Source: Ashinkailepas kermadecensis (Eukaryota > Arthropoda > Thecostraca > Neolepadidae). Taken from it: 64,000 nucleotides of DNA. Position numbers and translations under genes: made by a program. How positions within the stretch are numbered: position 1 is the first letter of the stretch; every line of letters begins with the position of its first letter. Under the pieces are notes generated by a model. It made no database searches. It saw only the letters and a program-made list of their open reading frames with translations, and was not told the origin of the DNA. The stretch spans positions 206,001 to 270,000 of the forward strand of contig JAOTOM010005125.1 of NCBI GenBank assembly GCA_034440615.1, given 5' to 3'. Shown one piece after another: positions 1 to 12,600 of this stretch.

Positions 1-13
1 ACGTATTTTCACT

Positions 14-290
14 CATAGTCGAGCTAGAGTCCTGAATAAAAACGGGCGTGTTTTCAGTGGCTAGACAAATCCAGTGATAATCTTTTGTTAAGGTCAAAGG
101 TCAACTGGTGACCTCTGAGGTCAGGTCAAAATTCTGAAAGCGGCTAAAAATTACAAAACGGGTTAAATCTCTCGAAGTACATGACCTAGGGCCCCAGAAT
201 TAAGAATACAGGTAAGACTCTGCGTCCTCAGGATTCCAATGATACCTGGTATGTTGAACTGTCAAATGACAAGGTCAGGTCAGGTCAAAC
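14..290 (+). repeat. left terminal inverted repeat
   Basis: This arm pairs imperfectly with 3165-3440. It contains AGGTCA-A-AGGTCA at about 91-103, a perfect direct repeat with one-base spacing, followed by an inverted GGTCAACTGGTGACC and AGGTCAGGTCA. The right arm lacks the perfect direct repeat (its first half is degenerate). Confidence 0.7.
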
Positions 291-616
291 GTCTGAAAAA
301 ATGTCCAAAATCTTTCACAATCTGGAGATAGTTTGACCTGACATCATGCGTCTTCCCGCGACGATCGCGATATACGAGTGCTTTTCTAGACGGCGTTTCC
401 GCAAGAAGGAGGTGCCAACGAATAAACTGGGCGTGAAAACACACGAGGATCAGATTTCCTGGGAAAAGGCGGGAACCGGCGGAAACCTGGGCGAACAAAC
501 ATACAGTGATACGGTCGACAAGTGCGAGTGCCCGGAGTGCAAAAGCATCTCAGCTCGCGGTTGGAGACCATCCGCAATGATAAATCGGGATAAGTGATAC
601 ACTACTGGTGGCTGTC

Positions 617-2875
617 ATGGCTGCTTCAACAAGGTCTAAGACTCAAGTATATCTGCTAAATTCCTTGGAGGACAAAATAATTGGATCAAAACTGCCGTCC
701 AACCGCCAAATCCTAGGATTTTTCCTCCAACAACACAAAACGCAAAAGAAAACCGAAAACCAAGCAGCAGATGAGACGATCAGGGCAGTAGCTGAATGTT
801 GGGATCGCGCGAAGATACCGATGCAGAAGAAGCAGAGAGCCAAGGAAAAAGTGATCAAGCTGTATAGGAAATGGCAGCGTTTGAGGAAAAGTTGCAAGAA
901 GTTGAAGAAGTGGCAGGCTGCAGCCGAGCAGAGCTTCGTCGACCGCTTGGAAGAATTATTCGATATCGCCCATGGTGACGCTCTCAACATGATGAACATC
1001 CAGGCAGATAAGGAGTTCCTCATAGCTCAGCGGCAGAAGGGCCGCCGCGGAAGCATGGCGGGAACTGACGTCAGCCTCGCATTGAAGGAGCAGAGGCGCC
1101 GCCGCCGGCGTGACGCCGAGGAGGAACGACGCCGGCGTCATCATCAGGACTGCCGCGAAGCAACAGAGACAGCTGAGGTGACAGACAACTCAAGTGAAGA
1201 AGATGTTGAAGAAGACGACGCCCAGGGTAGTGGGCCTGGTGACAGTGGCACTACAGGCTGCCCGTCCAAGAAACGACGCGGAACTAGGATGGTCATCAGT
1301 TCAGAGTTAGCAGCCGCCATGGACAGGACGAAGACGTCCAACAGGGCCGCGGTACACGTCATGGCGGCTGCGGCGGAGACACTGGGTCACGATCCTGATA
1401 ACTTGGCCATGAACCGCGAGTCTTTCCGAAGAGACAGGATGAAGTTGAGGAAGGCAGCTGCCAGCGAAATCAAGGAAGCGTTCTCCACTGACGTCCCCCT
1501 CACCGTGCACTGGGACGGGACGATTGTTGAAGACGTCGAAGGCCGCGTTGACCGTCTTCCAGTGCTGGTCTCCGGCGAAGGAGTGGCGAAACTCTTAGCT
1601 GTGCCGAAGCTGCCAAATGGCACTGGAGTCGCCGTGGCAACAGCAGTGATGTACGCGCTGGAGGACTGGCAGATCGCCGACAGGGTGAAGGCTCTAAGCT
1701 TCGATACAACCAACAGCAATACCGGCACCTCCCTCGGCGCCTGCACCATCCTGGAGCAGAAGTTGGAACGGTAGGTCCTCCATCTGGCGTGCAGGCATCA
1801 CATGTTGGAGTTGGTGGCAGCGAAGGCGTATGTTGTGTGCATGGGGCCTTCGTGGGCTCCAGAGGTCCAACTCTTCAAGCGTTTCGCCGACAGGTGGAAC
1901 AGCATCGACAAGCAGAAGCCAGAACCTCTGAAAGATGCAGATGGCGTGAATGAGGAGCTGCGAGTTGACTTGGTCGCCAACTTCAAGACCCTGCTGAAGC
2001 AGCAGCATCCTCGGGATGACTACCGGGAGCTGCTTGAACTGGCTGTGATTCTTCTTGCTGGCGTTCTTCAGCGAGGGATCAGGTTCATGCGTCCTGGTGC
2101 CGTCAGCCACGCGCGGTGGATGGCCAAGCTCCTCTACGCCATCAAGATCGTCTTGTTTCGAAGCCAGTTCCACCTCACGCCGAAGGAGCTGGCCGGCCTC
2201 AAGCGCTTCGTCGTCTTCGCGGTGACCACCTACATCCCAGCCTGGTACACATCACCGTGCCCAGTATCAGCACCGGCGCAGGACCTGGCCTTCGCCAAGG
2301 CGCTGGCTGAGTACCGCGATGAGCAGCTGTCCAAGGCAACAGGAGCGGTGTTTGGCCGTCATCTCTGGTATTTAAATGAACGCCTTGTCGGCCTGGCATT
2401 CTTCGACGAGACCATCAGTTCGTAGAAGAAGAGGATGATGGTCAGGGCACTGGGGAAAGATGGAGAAGAAGAGCCGCCGCGGCGCGTCAGCATGAAGAAC
2501 GAGGACGTCAAGAGGATGGATATAGCTGACTTCGTCACGGAAACGACCGCCTCCTTCTTCACGATGATGGAGATGGACACCTCCTTCCTGGAGGTGGACC
2601 CGGTCATGTGGTCAGGGCATCCGGCGTTCGACGCTGCCTCTCGGCGAGCCAAGTCTCTCAAAGTCGTGAACAACTTCGCAGAGAGAGCTGTCGCGTTGAT
2701 GCAAGATTTCAACAAGTCAGTCCGGAGCGAAGACCAGCGCCAGGACCTTCTGCAGGTAGTGGAGCAGCACCGCCGGCGCTACCCTGACGGAAGAAGGCCA
2801 CAGTCTGTAAGAAGTGAGGTCAGTGCCTTATCATCATCAACGTTCAGGGGATCATTCGTTAGATTTCCGACATAA
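617..2875 (+). pseudogene. cc8K15.2-like transposase, two in-frame TAG stops
   Basis: One reading frame of about 750 codons is broken only by TAG at 1772-1774 and TAG at 2423-2425. ATG at 617 is preferred over the upstream GTG of the same frame. The N-terminal third is basic and coiled (RRRRRR near residue 155), followed by an acidic stretch and KKRRG, suggesting nuclear targeting. Then come VHWDGT, the FDTTNSNTG block, ACRHHMLEL just after the first stop, HARWMAK and the end motif LLQVVEQHRRRYPD. I recognise this order from uncharacterised invertebrate proteins annotated as similar to cc8K15.2, a DDE/RNase H-fold transposase type probably related to hAT. Both breaks are single TAG codons and the rest is uninterrupted, so the copy is young or the stops are read through; decay is simpler. 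Family assignment is from memory of motifs. Confidence 0.7.
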
Positions 2876-3164
2876 AAATATTGAGAAGTACGCATGCGGA
2901 TCTAGGGTCGCTATTGCTGTATCGCATACTGGGCTCTGTGAGGAATGGACGTCCATCATTGTTCTTTGCTTTGGGTAATACAATAAAAAGTTGTATGTGT
3001 TTAATTGTGTCCTTAATAGAATAAGTTTATGTCTAGAGCTGTGTGCCGAACTTATTAATGTCATTCGTACTATATAATTTGCTGAATTTACTTGCTTCAA
3101 GTCATGGAGCTTCATTTTTGGTTACCAAGTAGCCAAGGGAAATAGCATTGGGCCAAATTTGTAG

Positions 3165-3440
3165 CTTGACATGAACTGACCTCAAATGACTTAAGGTTGT
3201 CATATTAGGCATCATTGGAATCCCGAGAATGAGAGGAGTCTTTGGCGTTCGCCCGATGTCTCTTGCGCATTTACTCTATAAGCTACGACCAATTATGTCT
3301 AATTTTAGCAGATTTAAAAAGTTTGACCTGACCTCAGAGGTCACTGGTTGACCTTTGCTCTTAAAAATGGGTGTCACTGAATTCGTCTTGCCACGGTCAA
3401 CACGCTGTTTTTATTCGGGGCTCTAGCTCAATTAGCAGCG
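3165..3440 (-). repeat. right terminal inverted repeat
   Basis: Inverted partner of 14-290. It keeps GGTCAACCAGTGACC, GAGGTCAGGTCAAA and the outer GAATAAAAAC/GAGCTAGAG blocks. The flank 3441-3650 (GGGGTTTTCTAACCC and surroundings) shows nothing recognisable. Confidence 0.7.
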
Positions 3441-3649
3441 AAAGTGCATGGATGCGCCATCTACCCCGAGGCATTTGCAGTGTATAGGGAGGCTATGGGA
3501 GAATTTCAAAGGATTGGCGCCACCTCTAAATATAAATATTTTTCCATACAATTTTGGCATGGGGGTTTTCTAACCCAACCTCACATTTTGCGGGGGCGTC
3601 CCGTTAGAAATTCTAAAATGTAAATTTTCCCATGTATCTAAGTGCCACC

Positions 3650-3790
<141 letters not shown>

Positions 3791-3792
3791 GT

Positions 3793-4080
3793 GGCACAAT
3801 GATAAAACAACTATATTTCCACCACAAAACACATCACCAACGTTTCGGCCAAAGGCCTTCTTCAGGGTGACACAATTACCAAATTTAACAAGTTTAAGCA
3901 CGCTGTCACGCACTCGAATTTCTGCGCTCAGAACGTGACACGCATCGCAGCCTCTCGCTGGGCTGACGAACGATATAGTTCGAAACACTGCGTCAATGGC
4001 GAAGGGCGACATAACGGAATACACAAAGCCATGGATGGCACTCAAGAATGCCAGATCCCATATCACTCACATCGCGCCGC
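3793..4080 (-). repeat. Penelope-like terminal repeat, copy 1
   Basis: About 290 bp, near-identical and inverted relative to 4905-5205. Shared blocks include GTGGCACAATGATAAAA, the hammerhead-like core and GGGCTGACGAACGATATAG. Confidence 0.8.
3834..3870 (-). ncRNA. hammerhead ribozyme-like motif, copy 1
   Basis: On the minus strand, TCACC is followed by CTGAAGA, then A, GGCC-TTT-GGCC, GAAA, CGTT and GGTGA. CTGANGA plus GAAA are the conserved hammerhead core (position 7 is free). GGCC/GGCC can form stem II and TCACC/GGTGA stem I. The stem III segment is only the palindrome ACGT, as in hammerheads that act as dimers. One extra A before stem II departs from the consensus, so activity is uncertain. 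Confidence 0.55.
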
Positions 4081-4091
4081 GTGTGTGTGTG

Positions 4092-4147
<56 letters not shown>

Positions 4148-4226
4148 TGTGCGTGTGCGCGCGTGCGCGTGCGCGTGCGTGTGCGCGCGTTTGCGTTTGC
4201 ATTTGCGTGTGTGGGTGTGGGTTTTG
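4081..4226. repeat. (GT)n/(GCGT)n microsatellite
   Basis: GT dinucleotides pass into GTGC tetranucleotides, then irregular GCGTTTGC. It is the mirror image of 4745-4890 across the Penelope core. Translated ORFs here are artefacts. Confidence 0.95.
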
Positions 4227-4236
4227 GTCGAACTCT

Positions 4237-4700
4237 CTAGCCCGGGTCCGATGCCCGCTGTACCTCCACCACATCGTCCCGCACCAGATACGCTATCACG
4301 CTGGCAAGCTTAACAAATCCAGGTGAATTATTGATACAATCCTCGGTATCGATAAATGCGGCCTCTACAGCCTTCCTCCTAAATTTGTCCTTTGTTTGGG
4401 TTATTTCACAGGCACCATCCCATCGCGGAAGGTGCCCTCTTTCTCCCCGTGAACTACCAAAGCGCTCGACATCCTGTGATATGTAAGATCGGCCCTGTGT
4501 TCCTGGACACGTTGTTGAAGAGAACTGTCTCACCACGCACCTGTCTCACCAATGTAAGCCTTACCACACCCACTGCATGGGATCCTGTATACCACAGAAC
4601 GACGTATGCTCTCACTATGTTTAGATATCGGTGCCCTGGCTACTAAGTCCCTGATTTTCCTTCCTGATGATTCCACTAACCTTATCCTCCCCCCCCCCAT
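4237..4700 (-). pseudogene. Penelope-like GIY-YIG endonuclease end, frameshifted
   Basis: Read on the minus strand, one frame gives [19 protein letters not shown] then VVYRIPCSGCGKAYIGETG, the GIY-YIG start with its CxxC pair. After a frame change come EHRADLTYHRMSSALVVH, GHLPRWDGA and EAAFIDTEDCINNSPGFVKL, the usual tail of Penelope endonucleases. Stops and at least one frameshift separate the parts. In the family this domain nicks DNA for target-primed reverse transcription. The reverse transcriptase is missing upstream, where the GT microsatellite begins. Confidence 0.75.
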
Positions 4701-4744
4701 GAACTTGGACATGCCTGCCGCAGTATGGGAAGGAGGCACCACTA

Positions 4745-4890
<146 letters not shown>

Positions 4891-4904
4891 CACGCACACA
4901 TACA

Positions 4905-5205
4905 CACGCGGCGCGATGTGAGTGATATGGGATCTGGCATTCTTGAGTGCCATCCATGGCTTTGTGTATTCCGTTATGTCGCCCTTCGCCATTGACGCAG
5001 TGTTTCGAACTATATCGTTCGTCAGCCCAGCGAGAGGCTGCGATGCGTGTCACGTTCTGAGCGCAGAAATTCGAGTGCGTGATAGCGTGCTTAAACTTGT
5101 TAAATTTGGTAATTGTGTCACCCTGAAGAAGGCCTTTGCCCGAAACGTTGGTGATGTGTTTTGTGGTGGAAATATAGTTTTTTTTTATCATTGTGCCACT
5201 TACGT
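4905..5205 (+). repeat. Penelope-like terminal repeat, copy 2
   Basis: Inverted partner of 3793-4080. It ends in ATCATTGTGCCACTTA, matching the outer edge of the other arm. Only scattered base differences are visible. Confidence 0.8.
5118..5154 (+). ncRNA. hammerhead ribozyme-like motif, copy 2
   Basis: Same order as copy 1 in the opposite arm: TCACC, CTGAAGA, GAAACGTT, GGTGA. Stem II reads GGCC-TTT-GCCC, weakening one pair. The extra A is also present. Confidence 0.5.
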
Positions 5206-5209
5206 ATAA

Positions 5210-6492
5210 CTTGTCAAAATAGTACTCAAATATATATATATATACTCAACCAGGTGTTTTCAAAACTGAGTCGTCGACTGATCCGGCTCTGCCAAGCCTG
5301 TTATCGTTTCCTCCACCATGTCAACCACTCTGTTGTCCGCCGTCATCAACGCCGTGGCCTTTAACTACCTCGGAACCGCCACCGTGCTGGAGAGTATTTA
5401 GCTATGTACGGATGGGGAATACGGATATATGTACGGAGGGATCCGACCCGATGGGGTGAAAGGGAAGACATACGCGAGACAAACTCCTCGGCTTTTATTT
5501 GACTTTATGTCATAGTCCTCAGCAGTCCACAGAGACGCAATGCTTTTTCTTTAGCACAAAGTGCTAAACCTGCCTAACACTTGATCGCTGACACAAAATG
5601 ATTCTCATGTTTGTTATAGGTACCTACCTACCGCGTCAGATTTAATATGTATGTAATAGAGCCTGATTGAATAGGGTCGGGATGTGTTGTTTCCATGTTT
5701 GATGTTATTCAATACATATCAGTTGTTCCGAAGTACAATTGCATCGCTACGCGTAAATGTACCCATGAGTGATCTCTTGGTAATTAGTGACCTTGCAATT
5801 GCTGATGTTTTTTTTCAGGAAAACTATAAGATGTTTTTTGATGTTTTTTTAGGAAAACTGTTTCCAATCATATGTCCGCATGGTATTGTTCTACCTCATG
5901 TAGCTTTCCAATAGAAGAAAGCTTACACGAAATCCGTTGTACCCGGAAAATGCAAAATCGCAAAAAATCATGAAGGGCGGACTGGCATATCGAATATTTC
6001 TAAGAACGCGTTTTTATTTTTGCTTGTTCAGCGAAATTATGCCCACCTTTAATTCCGCCGTGAAATTTTCAATTTTGATGGCTAGGGTTCACTGGAGGTC
6101 GCCAGGTAAAATGTATGAAATATTTATATTTTATTTCGGAAATGTTTCAGTCGATCATTTTTCTTCTGAAGCATATATCATTCGCCACCCTTTCTGCTTC
6201 TTATTGATGCTGTATGTATGTATGTATGTATGATGTACGTTGATGTAGGTATGTGTGCATATCGGATGGTGCGTGCCACTTCCCCGACAAATATCCTAGC
6301 CAAAATCTAGCTTTTTGTTGCATCTTGAAACTATTGATGCGATTCCAGTGTATGTCCGGTACAGGCATTAATAATGGTACCTTTTTGTTTATGTATTAAA
6401 GGTCTTAATTGCATATCCGTGTTCTGCCACGTAATATGGGGCCGTGCTGTGGCTTGGGAATGACTGTGACCTCGGGCGGGCGTGGCCGGCAG
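5210..6492. other. intronic or upstream stretch, nothing identified
   Basis: Contains a short AT run (5230-5245) and a GC-richer patch at 5270-5400 with an open frame (VINAVAFNYLGTATVLES) that I cannot assign. It does not match INTS3. The rest is AT-rich with TATG repeats near 6210-6230. The INTS3 acceptor lies at its right end. Confidence 0.5.
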
Positions 6493-6623
6493 GTTTGCTG
6501 AGTGCATCATAATCGGTCGTGACCTGGTGAGGCTGCTGCAGCACGTAGCCAAGATTCCGGAGATCGAGGTGCTCTGGCGAGACCTGCTGCATAATCCCAC
6601 CGTGCTCTTGCCAAACTTCGGCG
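6493..6623 (+). CDS. INTS3: INTS3 exon (first in window)
   Basis: Acceptor GGCAG, donor GTATGT. Encodes [20 protein letters not shown] then [14 protein letters not shown] and LLPNFGG. It enters with one base completing a codon and leaves with one base, which fits the next exon. Upstream exons for the N-terminal part are not in the window. Confidence 0.9.
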
Positions 6624-9600
6624 GTATGTGCTGATAACGCCGCGCCACTGTACTGTGGTGTGCTCCCTCGGCCTCGTGGCGTTCCCCGTCACCACGCCTC
6701 CCAGTGACACTGACTACGTTCCTGTTGGACTTCAATGGCGATCCGGCTTTGGTGCCAAGGTTGGGCTTCACTGTGCTTCGCCAAGTTTTCGGCGTTGTCA
6801 GTAGGGCCTGCTGTGAAGTGACTTGTCAAGTTTTCAATGGACAGTGGGTTCGCAACGGACAAATGTACTTGCATCATTTTCTGTCTTCCACATGGTGATT
6901 TTTGGCAGCGATCTGCTGTATCTGATGCACCTCCCCCACCACCACCCCTCATGAGTTCTGCTTGTGGCAGATATCTGCTGTAGCTGATGCACCTCCCCCA
7001 CCACCACCCCTCATGAGTTCTGCTGCTGGTTGGATATCTATGTTGGGATCCTGGTTTAAGAGTCAATAATTCGTGAGTAACCCAATTCGGAGAGGATAAT
7101 TATATTTCCGTTTGTGAATTTCAAAACTCCATTTTGTACTTTCCGGTAAGTTATAGGCATTCGTCAAAAATAAGTAAGTTTGCTTTCATTGTCAGATGAA
7201 AGCAAACTTATTCGTAGTTATTCAACTACGAATTCGTGACCTCGGGCGTTATTTTTTATTCAACATTCTGAGCGTTATTCAACATCCTGGAAAGAAAAAA
7301 GAGAACATAGTTGTTGTTGTTTTTTTTTGGGGGGGGGGGGGGGTAATGTGCTGGATGTTAAAAATTCAGGAGCAGGTGATTTGTACCGCCCTAGATGTGC
7401 TGAAGCTGATTCAGCCCATGCTCAGGTCTGCTGCAGCTGATGCAGTCGCGGACGTCGCGCCGGTTCCTGCAGTGTCGGCTCACACCGGACATGGAGAAGA
7501 AGCTCGTCTTCCTGACCTCGCAGATCCGCTTCGGCGCCCAAAAGCGCTACCAGGAATGGTTCCAGCGGCAGGTCAGTGGTGGTGGGGAACCATGTGTGCT
7601 GCGGTCAGCTGGATCTAGTCGGGACTCAACTCCCGTGTGCGTGTGCGAGACTCGGGGACGAGTAGTCTAGGGATAAGTTGCCCGTCTCACAATCGAAAGA
7701 TTGTGGGTTCGAATCTCACCTGTCGCTACTCTTCTTCCGCGGCCAATCGGCGTGAGAGATTGGTGACGCTACATGACTCAACGGCCGACGTGTCGTAAAA
7801 AACCAATAACCAACCCGTGCGAGACTCGGGTGTCCGTCTCCGCAGCTATAGTCGGCATGAACGCCGTGCTATGAGGTGCACTTCGCACGCCCGGTGCTTG
7901 CCTGGGTGTTGGTGTGTCCGATTCCGTGGGCGTGACCTAGTCGGACGCTGCGCTGTTGCGCCGGCACCGACGTCAGTTTGCTGGTCACACGTGTGCGATC
8001 ACTCTCGCCAGGTGTGTTATCCCTGTAGTGGTCCTGATGACAGTCGCCGTGTGTTATCCCTGTAGTGGTCCTGATGACAGTCGCCGTGTATTATCCCTGT
8101 AGTGGTCCTGATGACAGTCGCCGTGTGTTATCCCTGTAGTGGTCCTGATGACAGTCGCCGTGTATTATCCCTGTAGTGGTCCTGATGACAGTCGCCGTGT
8201 ATTATCCCTGTAGTGGTCCTGATGACAGTCGCCGTGTGTTATCCCTGTAGTGGTCCTGATGACAGTCGCCGTGTATTATCCCTGTAGTGGTGCTGATGGC
8301 AGTCGCCAGGTGTGTTATCCCTGTAGTGGTCCTGATGACAGTCGCCGTGTGTTATCCCTGTAGTGGTCCTGATGACAGTCGCCGTGTGTTATCCCTGTAG
8401 TGGTCCTGATGACAGTCGCCGTGTGTTATCCCTGTAGTGGTCCTGATGACAGTCGCCGTGTGTTATCCCTGTAGTGGTCCTGATGACAGTCGCCGTGTGT
8501 TATCCCTGTAGTGGTCCCGATGACAGTCGCCGTGTGTTATCCCTGTAGTGGTCCTGATGACAGTCGCCGTGTGTTATCCCTGTAGTGGTCCTGATGACAG
8601 TCGCCGTGTGTTATCCCTGCAGTGGTTCTGATGACAGTCGCCGTGTGTTATCCCTGTAGTGGTCCGGATGACAGTCGCCGTGTATTATCCCTGTAGTGGT
8701 CCGGATGACAGTCGCCGTGTCGACTGGGCACACTACGTCGGTGCTATTGATGCACCCTGCATCTCCAACGGTCAATTCATGACGCCATACCGTCTGAGGT
8801 ATATGTATTAATCATTTAATTATTATTTATTGTTATTGTTGATATTCTAATATAATATTAAATATTATATTAAAATATCAAATAAACACATTATTGAAGT
8901 TAGTTAATATATGAAGCATTAATACATGCATAGGACGTAGCAACGGCCAGGCAATAGCAGTTCGACCTGTGATCGGACCGTCTGGGTCACATAAGGTGAC
9001 GCAGTGACTGAAGGCCGAATGTGGCCAGGCCGCTGTGTGTGTGCCGACCCGATGTCACGTGTTGCAGTCTGTGTGTGCTGACGTGTGCTGCGGCACTGCT
9101 CCCCAGTACCTGTCGACCACCGAGTCGCAGTCGCTGCGCTGCGATCTGATCCGCTTCATCGTGGGCGTGATACACCCGTCCAATGAGCTGCTCTCCTCTG
9201 ATATCATCCCGCGCTGGGCCGTCATCGGCTGGCTCCTTACCACCTGTACATCCCAGGTGAGTGGGTGCTGTCTTTGCATCACACGTGAGTAAGCCGGCCT
9301 ACTGCCTGTGCAATCCATTTAAGCAGGCTATCACGCCACCTGTACATTTGAGGAAAGCAGCATACCTCACCACCTGCATATGCCAGGTGAACAGGTTGTC
9401 GTGCCACCTCCAGGCGAGAAGGTTGTCACGCCACTTGTATGTTTCAGGTGAGCAGATAATAACATCACTTGTATAGGGGCGGGTCCATAAATTTTCATCA
9501 GAGGTCACAAAGCCATTGGCTGAAAAATCCGTTGAGAAGGGGCTGCACTCAAGCATACCGAATAGCCGCTTTTTCTTCTGAGAAGGGGCGCCTTGGGCTG

Positions 9601-12600
9601 AAAAATACGTGCTCCGCGGGGGTTGTATTCCTTCCCGGAAGAGCGCCTTTCTCGATCAAAGGGACACCACTTTTCCATGGAGGGGGAAGCAAATTCCCCA
9701 GTGTTCCCTGTGCACACACTAAATGAACAAGTTATTCCATTACCTGCACTTTCCAGGTCAGCGTACTTCGACACCTCGCCCATTCATGCAGAATGCACCT
9801 GTATTAACGGCACGGCAACAGGCTGATGGCTGTTACTTGTCACACCTCTTAATGTGCTTCTCATACCTCTTAGTGTGCTGGTGTATCGTCACCGCCGCCT
9901 CGGACCCGGCTTATTCATATACCGGGCATGCTAATCCTGCCCTGATCGCTGGCGCCGCGTAGCTAACTTTCCCGATGTCCCCGCCAGGTGGCGATAGCCA
10001 ACGCCAAGCTGGCACTGTTCTACGACTGGCTGTTTTACGACGCCGAGAAAGACAACATCATGAACATCGAGCCGGCGGTGCTTGTGATGCACCACTCGCT
10101 GCGGCCGCACCCGGCCATCACGGCCACCCTGCTCGACTTCATGTGTCGCGTGAGCACTCTCTACCGGTCACCCTCCCAATCTCCCTCCCTGGATGGTCCG
10201 TGCCTCCCATCCGCATACAGTGGCTTCCATCCCTGCCTCCCTGAACGGTCTCCACCCCTCCCTGTCCCAGAGTGCCCCCCCACACTCCTTCCGGTGTAGT
10301 CCCAACACCTCCCTCTCCAAAATGTTCTCTACCCGCCTCCCCGGAATGAGCTCTGTCCTCTCCTCCCACCCGTGGGGCCCCGCCGACGGCCTGGTTCTTT
10401 GGAACAGTCCCCCCGAGGAAGTTAGGGCCGAGAATATGCGACTGGCTTTTAAGTTTAAGGTGGGGGGGGCGGGAAAAAAAGGTGTAGTGGGGAATTTTTT
10501 ATTATTTTTTTTTTTTTTTTTTTTTTATTTTTTTGTCCCCTCCCCCCCCCCCTTTTTTTATTTTTTTTTTTTAAATATTAATAATTATTTATAAAAAAAA
10601 AAAAAAATATTTTTTTTTTTTGAAATGGCCACTACCCTCCCCTTCCCCTTTCCCTGAATGGCATCTGTGCTCTACCAGGCCCTCTTTCTCAGGTTATAGA
10701 GTCATAAAGTGATTGGATATCCTGCTCAGCTTCCACGAGGCTTAATAAGAGCCACAGGAGCCCATCTGAGCTTAGCCTATAAAAGCGAGATGCAATAAGA
10801 TAAGGAAAAAGGACACAGACCCCCCGCCCCCCCATCAATATCATATTCCAGTTTCAAAGTACCCTATCTATCCCAACGTATCTAGCACCGTTCACTTGAT
10901 ATTGCACAACACCCTCCACACCCATGTTCAATCAACAATTTTCCAACTCATTTCCCCATGTCTGCTTAAAGGAGCCTGTAGACTGCACACCTAATGGCAT
11001 AAATCTCACATCATCCAACACCAATTATCTTGCTCCTACCGCACAATTCATAGCTCAAAAACAAGATTCTCCAAACTGAAAAAGTCCACCCTTTTTAAAT
11101 ACATCCAATGAGGAACTCCACACTACATCAGCAATCGGTTTATGACATGTATCGACCACCATTTTATGGAAGACCTGTTGGCATTTAGCTATCCTGTACC
11201 TTGATTTGTCCAACCTGAATTGATAACCCCCATGCGATATTCTAAATCGAAGAGCAAAATTCAGATTGACTACTTAACCCTTTAATGATTTTAAACATTT
11301 CAGTCGTATCACCTCTTAATCTCCTATACTTTAGTGAGAACATATATAATGCCATACACCTTTCTCCATTTTCTATGTTTACTCGTCCGCTGATAAGTCT
11401 AGTAACTTGGCATCCCTTTCTAAGGGTCCCTTGTCTGTACACAATATTCCAAGTGGGGTCCCACATAGGCTAAGTGCAGTTCTTTCATAGCTTCCTTGCT
11501 CTTATACTTCCCACTCCTATTAGTGATTCTTAGCATTCTGATTGGCCTGTTCCTAGCTAAGGGACACTGGTACCTCAGCAACACCGTAAGTCTTTTTTCC
11601 TCTTCAATGACAACCAATTTACTACCTCCCATTGTATGTCCAAATGTCATACCTCCAGATCCCAGATGCATAACCTTACACTTATAGTGAAAAATACATC
11701 TGCCATTTATCAGCCAGCTTTTTAAGTCCTCCAAGTCTTGTGAATATTGCTGGATTCATCACTATTGTTAGCCACTCCTACCAACCAGAAAATATCAAAC
11801 CAGAAAATATAAAACGAAATATAAAAACCAGAAAATATAAAATATAATGTCATCATCAAACTTAAAAGCCCTATTCCTCAGTCCTATCTCAATGTTATTC
11901 ACAAAGGTGATAAAGGCATGTGGGTCTAGAACAGAGCCCTGTGACACTACTAAAAATATCCTTCTATTCAGATTTACATTCATTTGCTTCTTTCCCCTGA
12001 TGCAACCATTTGTTTCCTTCCCCTTAGCTATGCTTCAATTAAAACCAGAACTTTTCCATCAATCCTATGCTGCTCTTGTTGATGAATTATATGCTTGTGT
12101 GGAACTTTATCAAAAACCTGGCTAAAGTTTAGGTACACAACATCTATGCTGCTTCGATTGTCAACTTCTCTCATTACATACTCCATGAACTCCAGTAGGT
12201 TAGGTGAACAAGATCTTCCAGATGGAAATCCATGTTAGGTATCCCTTAAAAGGTTGTGCCTATACAGATGTGTGAATATTCAGAATGGAAGCAGCACTTG
12301 GGTAAAAATGAGGCGTGTGTGAACGGTACCACGCGATGATTTCATGCATAGCTAGTGTGAAACTTAGATGTTCCCTTGTGCACCTTCTATCGCTATTCCC
12401 AATACTATATTATATACAGTAAGATGCATGGTGTTTGAAAATATCAGAAATATTTCGATATAAGGATGCCGAAAATATGGGAAGTAATGCAAGAGAAAGA
12501 TGTACAAGGTGTCAATTTGCACCCAACTCGCGGAATTCGAGAACACTACATTACGTCAATCTTCAGTTATTTCAGAATAATCAAAAGACCGCCTGAAATT

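Larger units (their letters stand above)
1..3440 (+). mobile_element. DNA transposon with long terminal inverted repeats
   Basis: Positions about 14-290 read, inverted, like 3165-3440. Both ends share GAGCTAGAG, GAATAAAAAC, a GTGACCTCTGAGGTCAGGTCAAA block and GGATTCCAATGAT in the same order. Between them lies one long transposase frame. The left end may continue beyond the window, so the outer border and target duplication are not seen. The ends are rich in AGGTCA half-sites, which could be subterminal transposase-binding repeats. Confidence 0.75.

Noticed and set aside
1..3440. Host gene encoded by 617-2875
   Set aside because: The frame lies between long inverted repeats and has the transposase motif order, so it is mobile-element coding.
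5270..5404. Additional INTS3 exon upstream
   Set aside because: The open frame does not resemble the expected INTS3 segment before exon 6493 and lacks a fitting acceptor and donor.
8008..8722. CRISPR-like array of regular repeats
   Set aside because: Units are contiguous with no unique spacers, and the window is eukaryotic with spliced exons; these are minisatellites.
10030..10600. Coding continuation after exon 4
   Set aside because: Open frames beyond 10150 are CT-rich repeats; the conserved protein resumes only at 31438.
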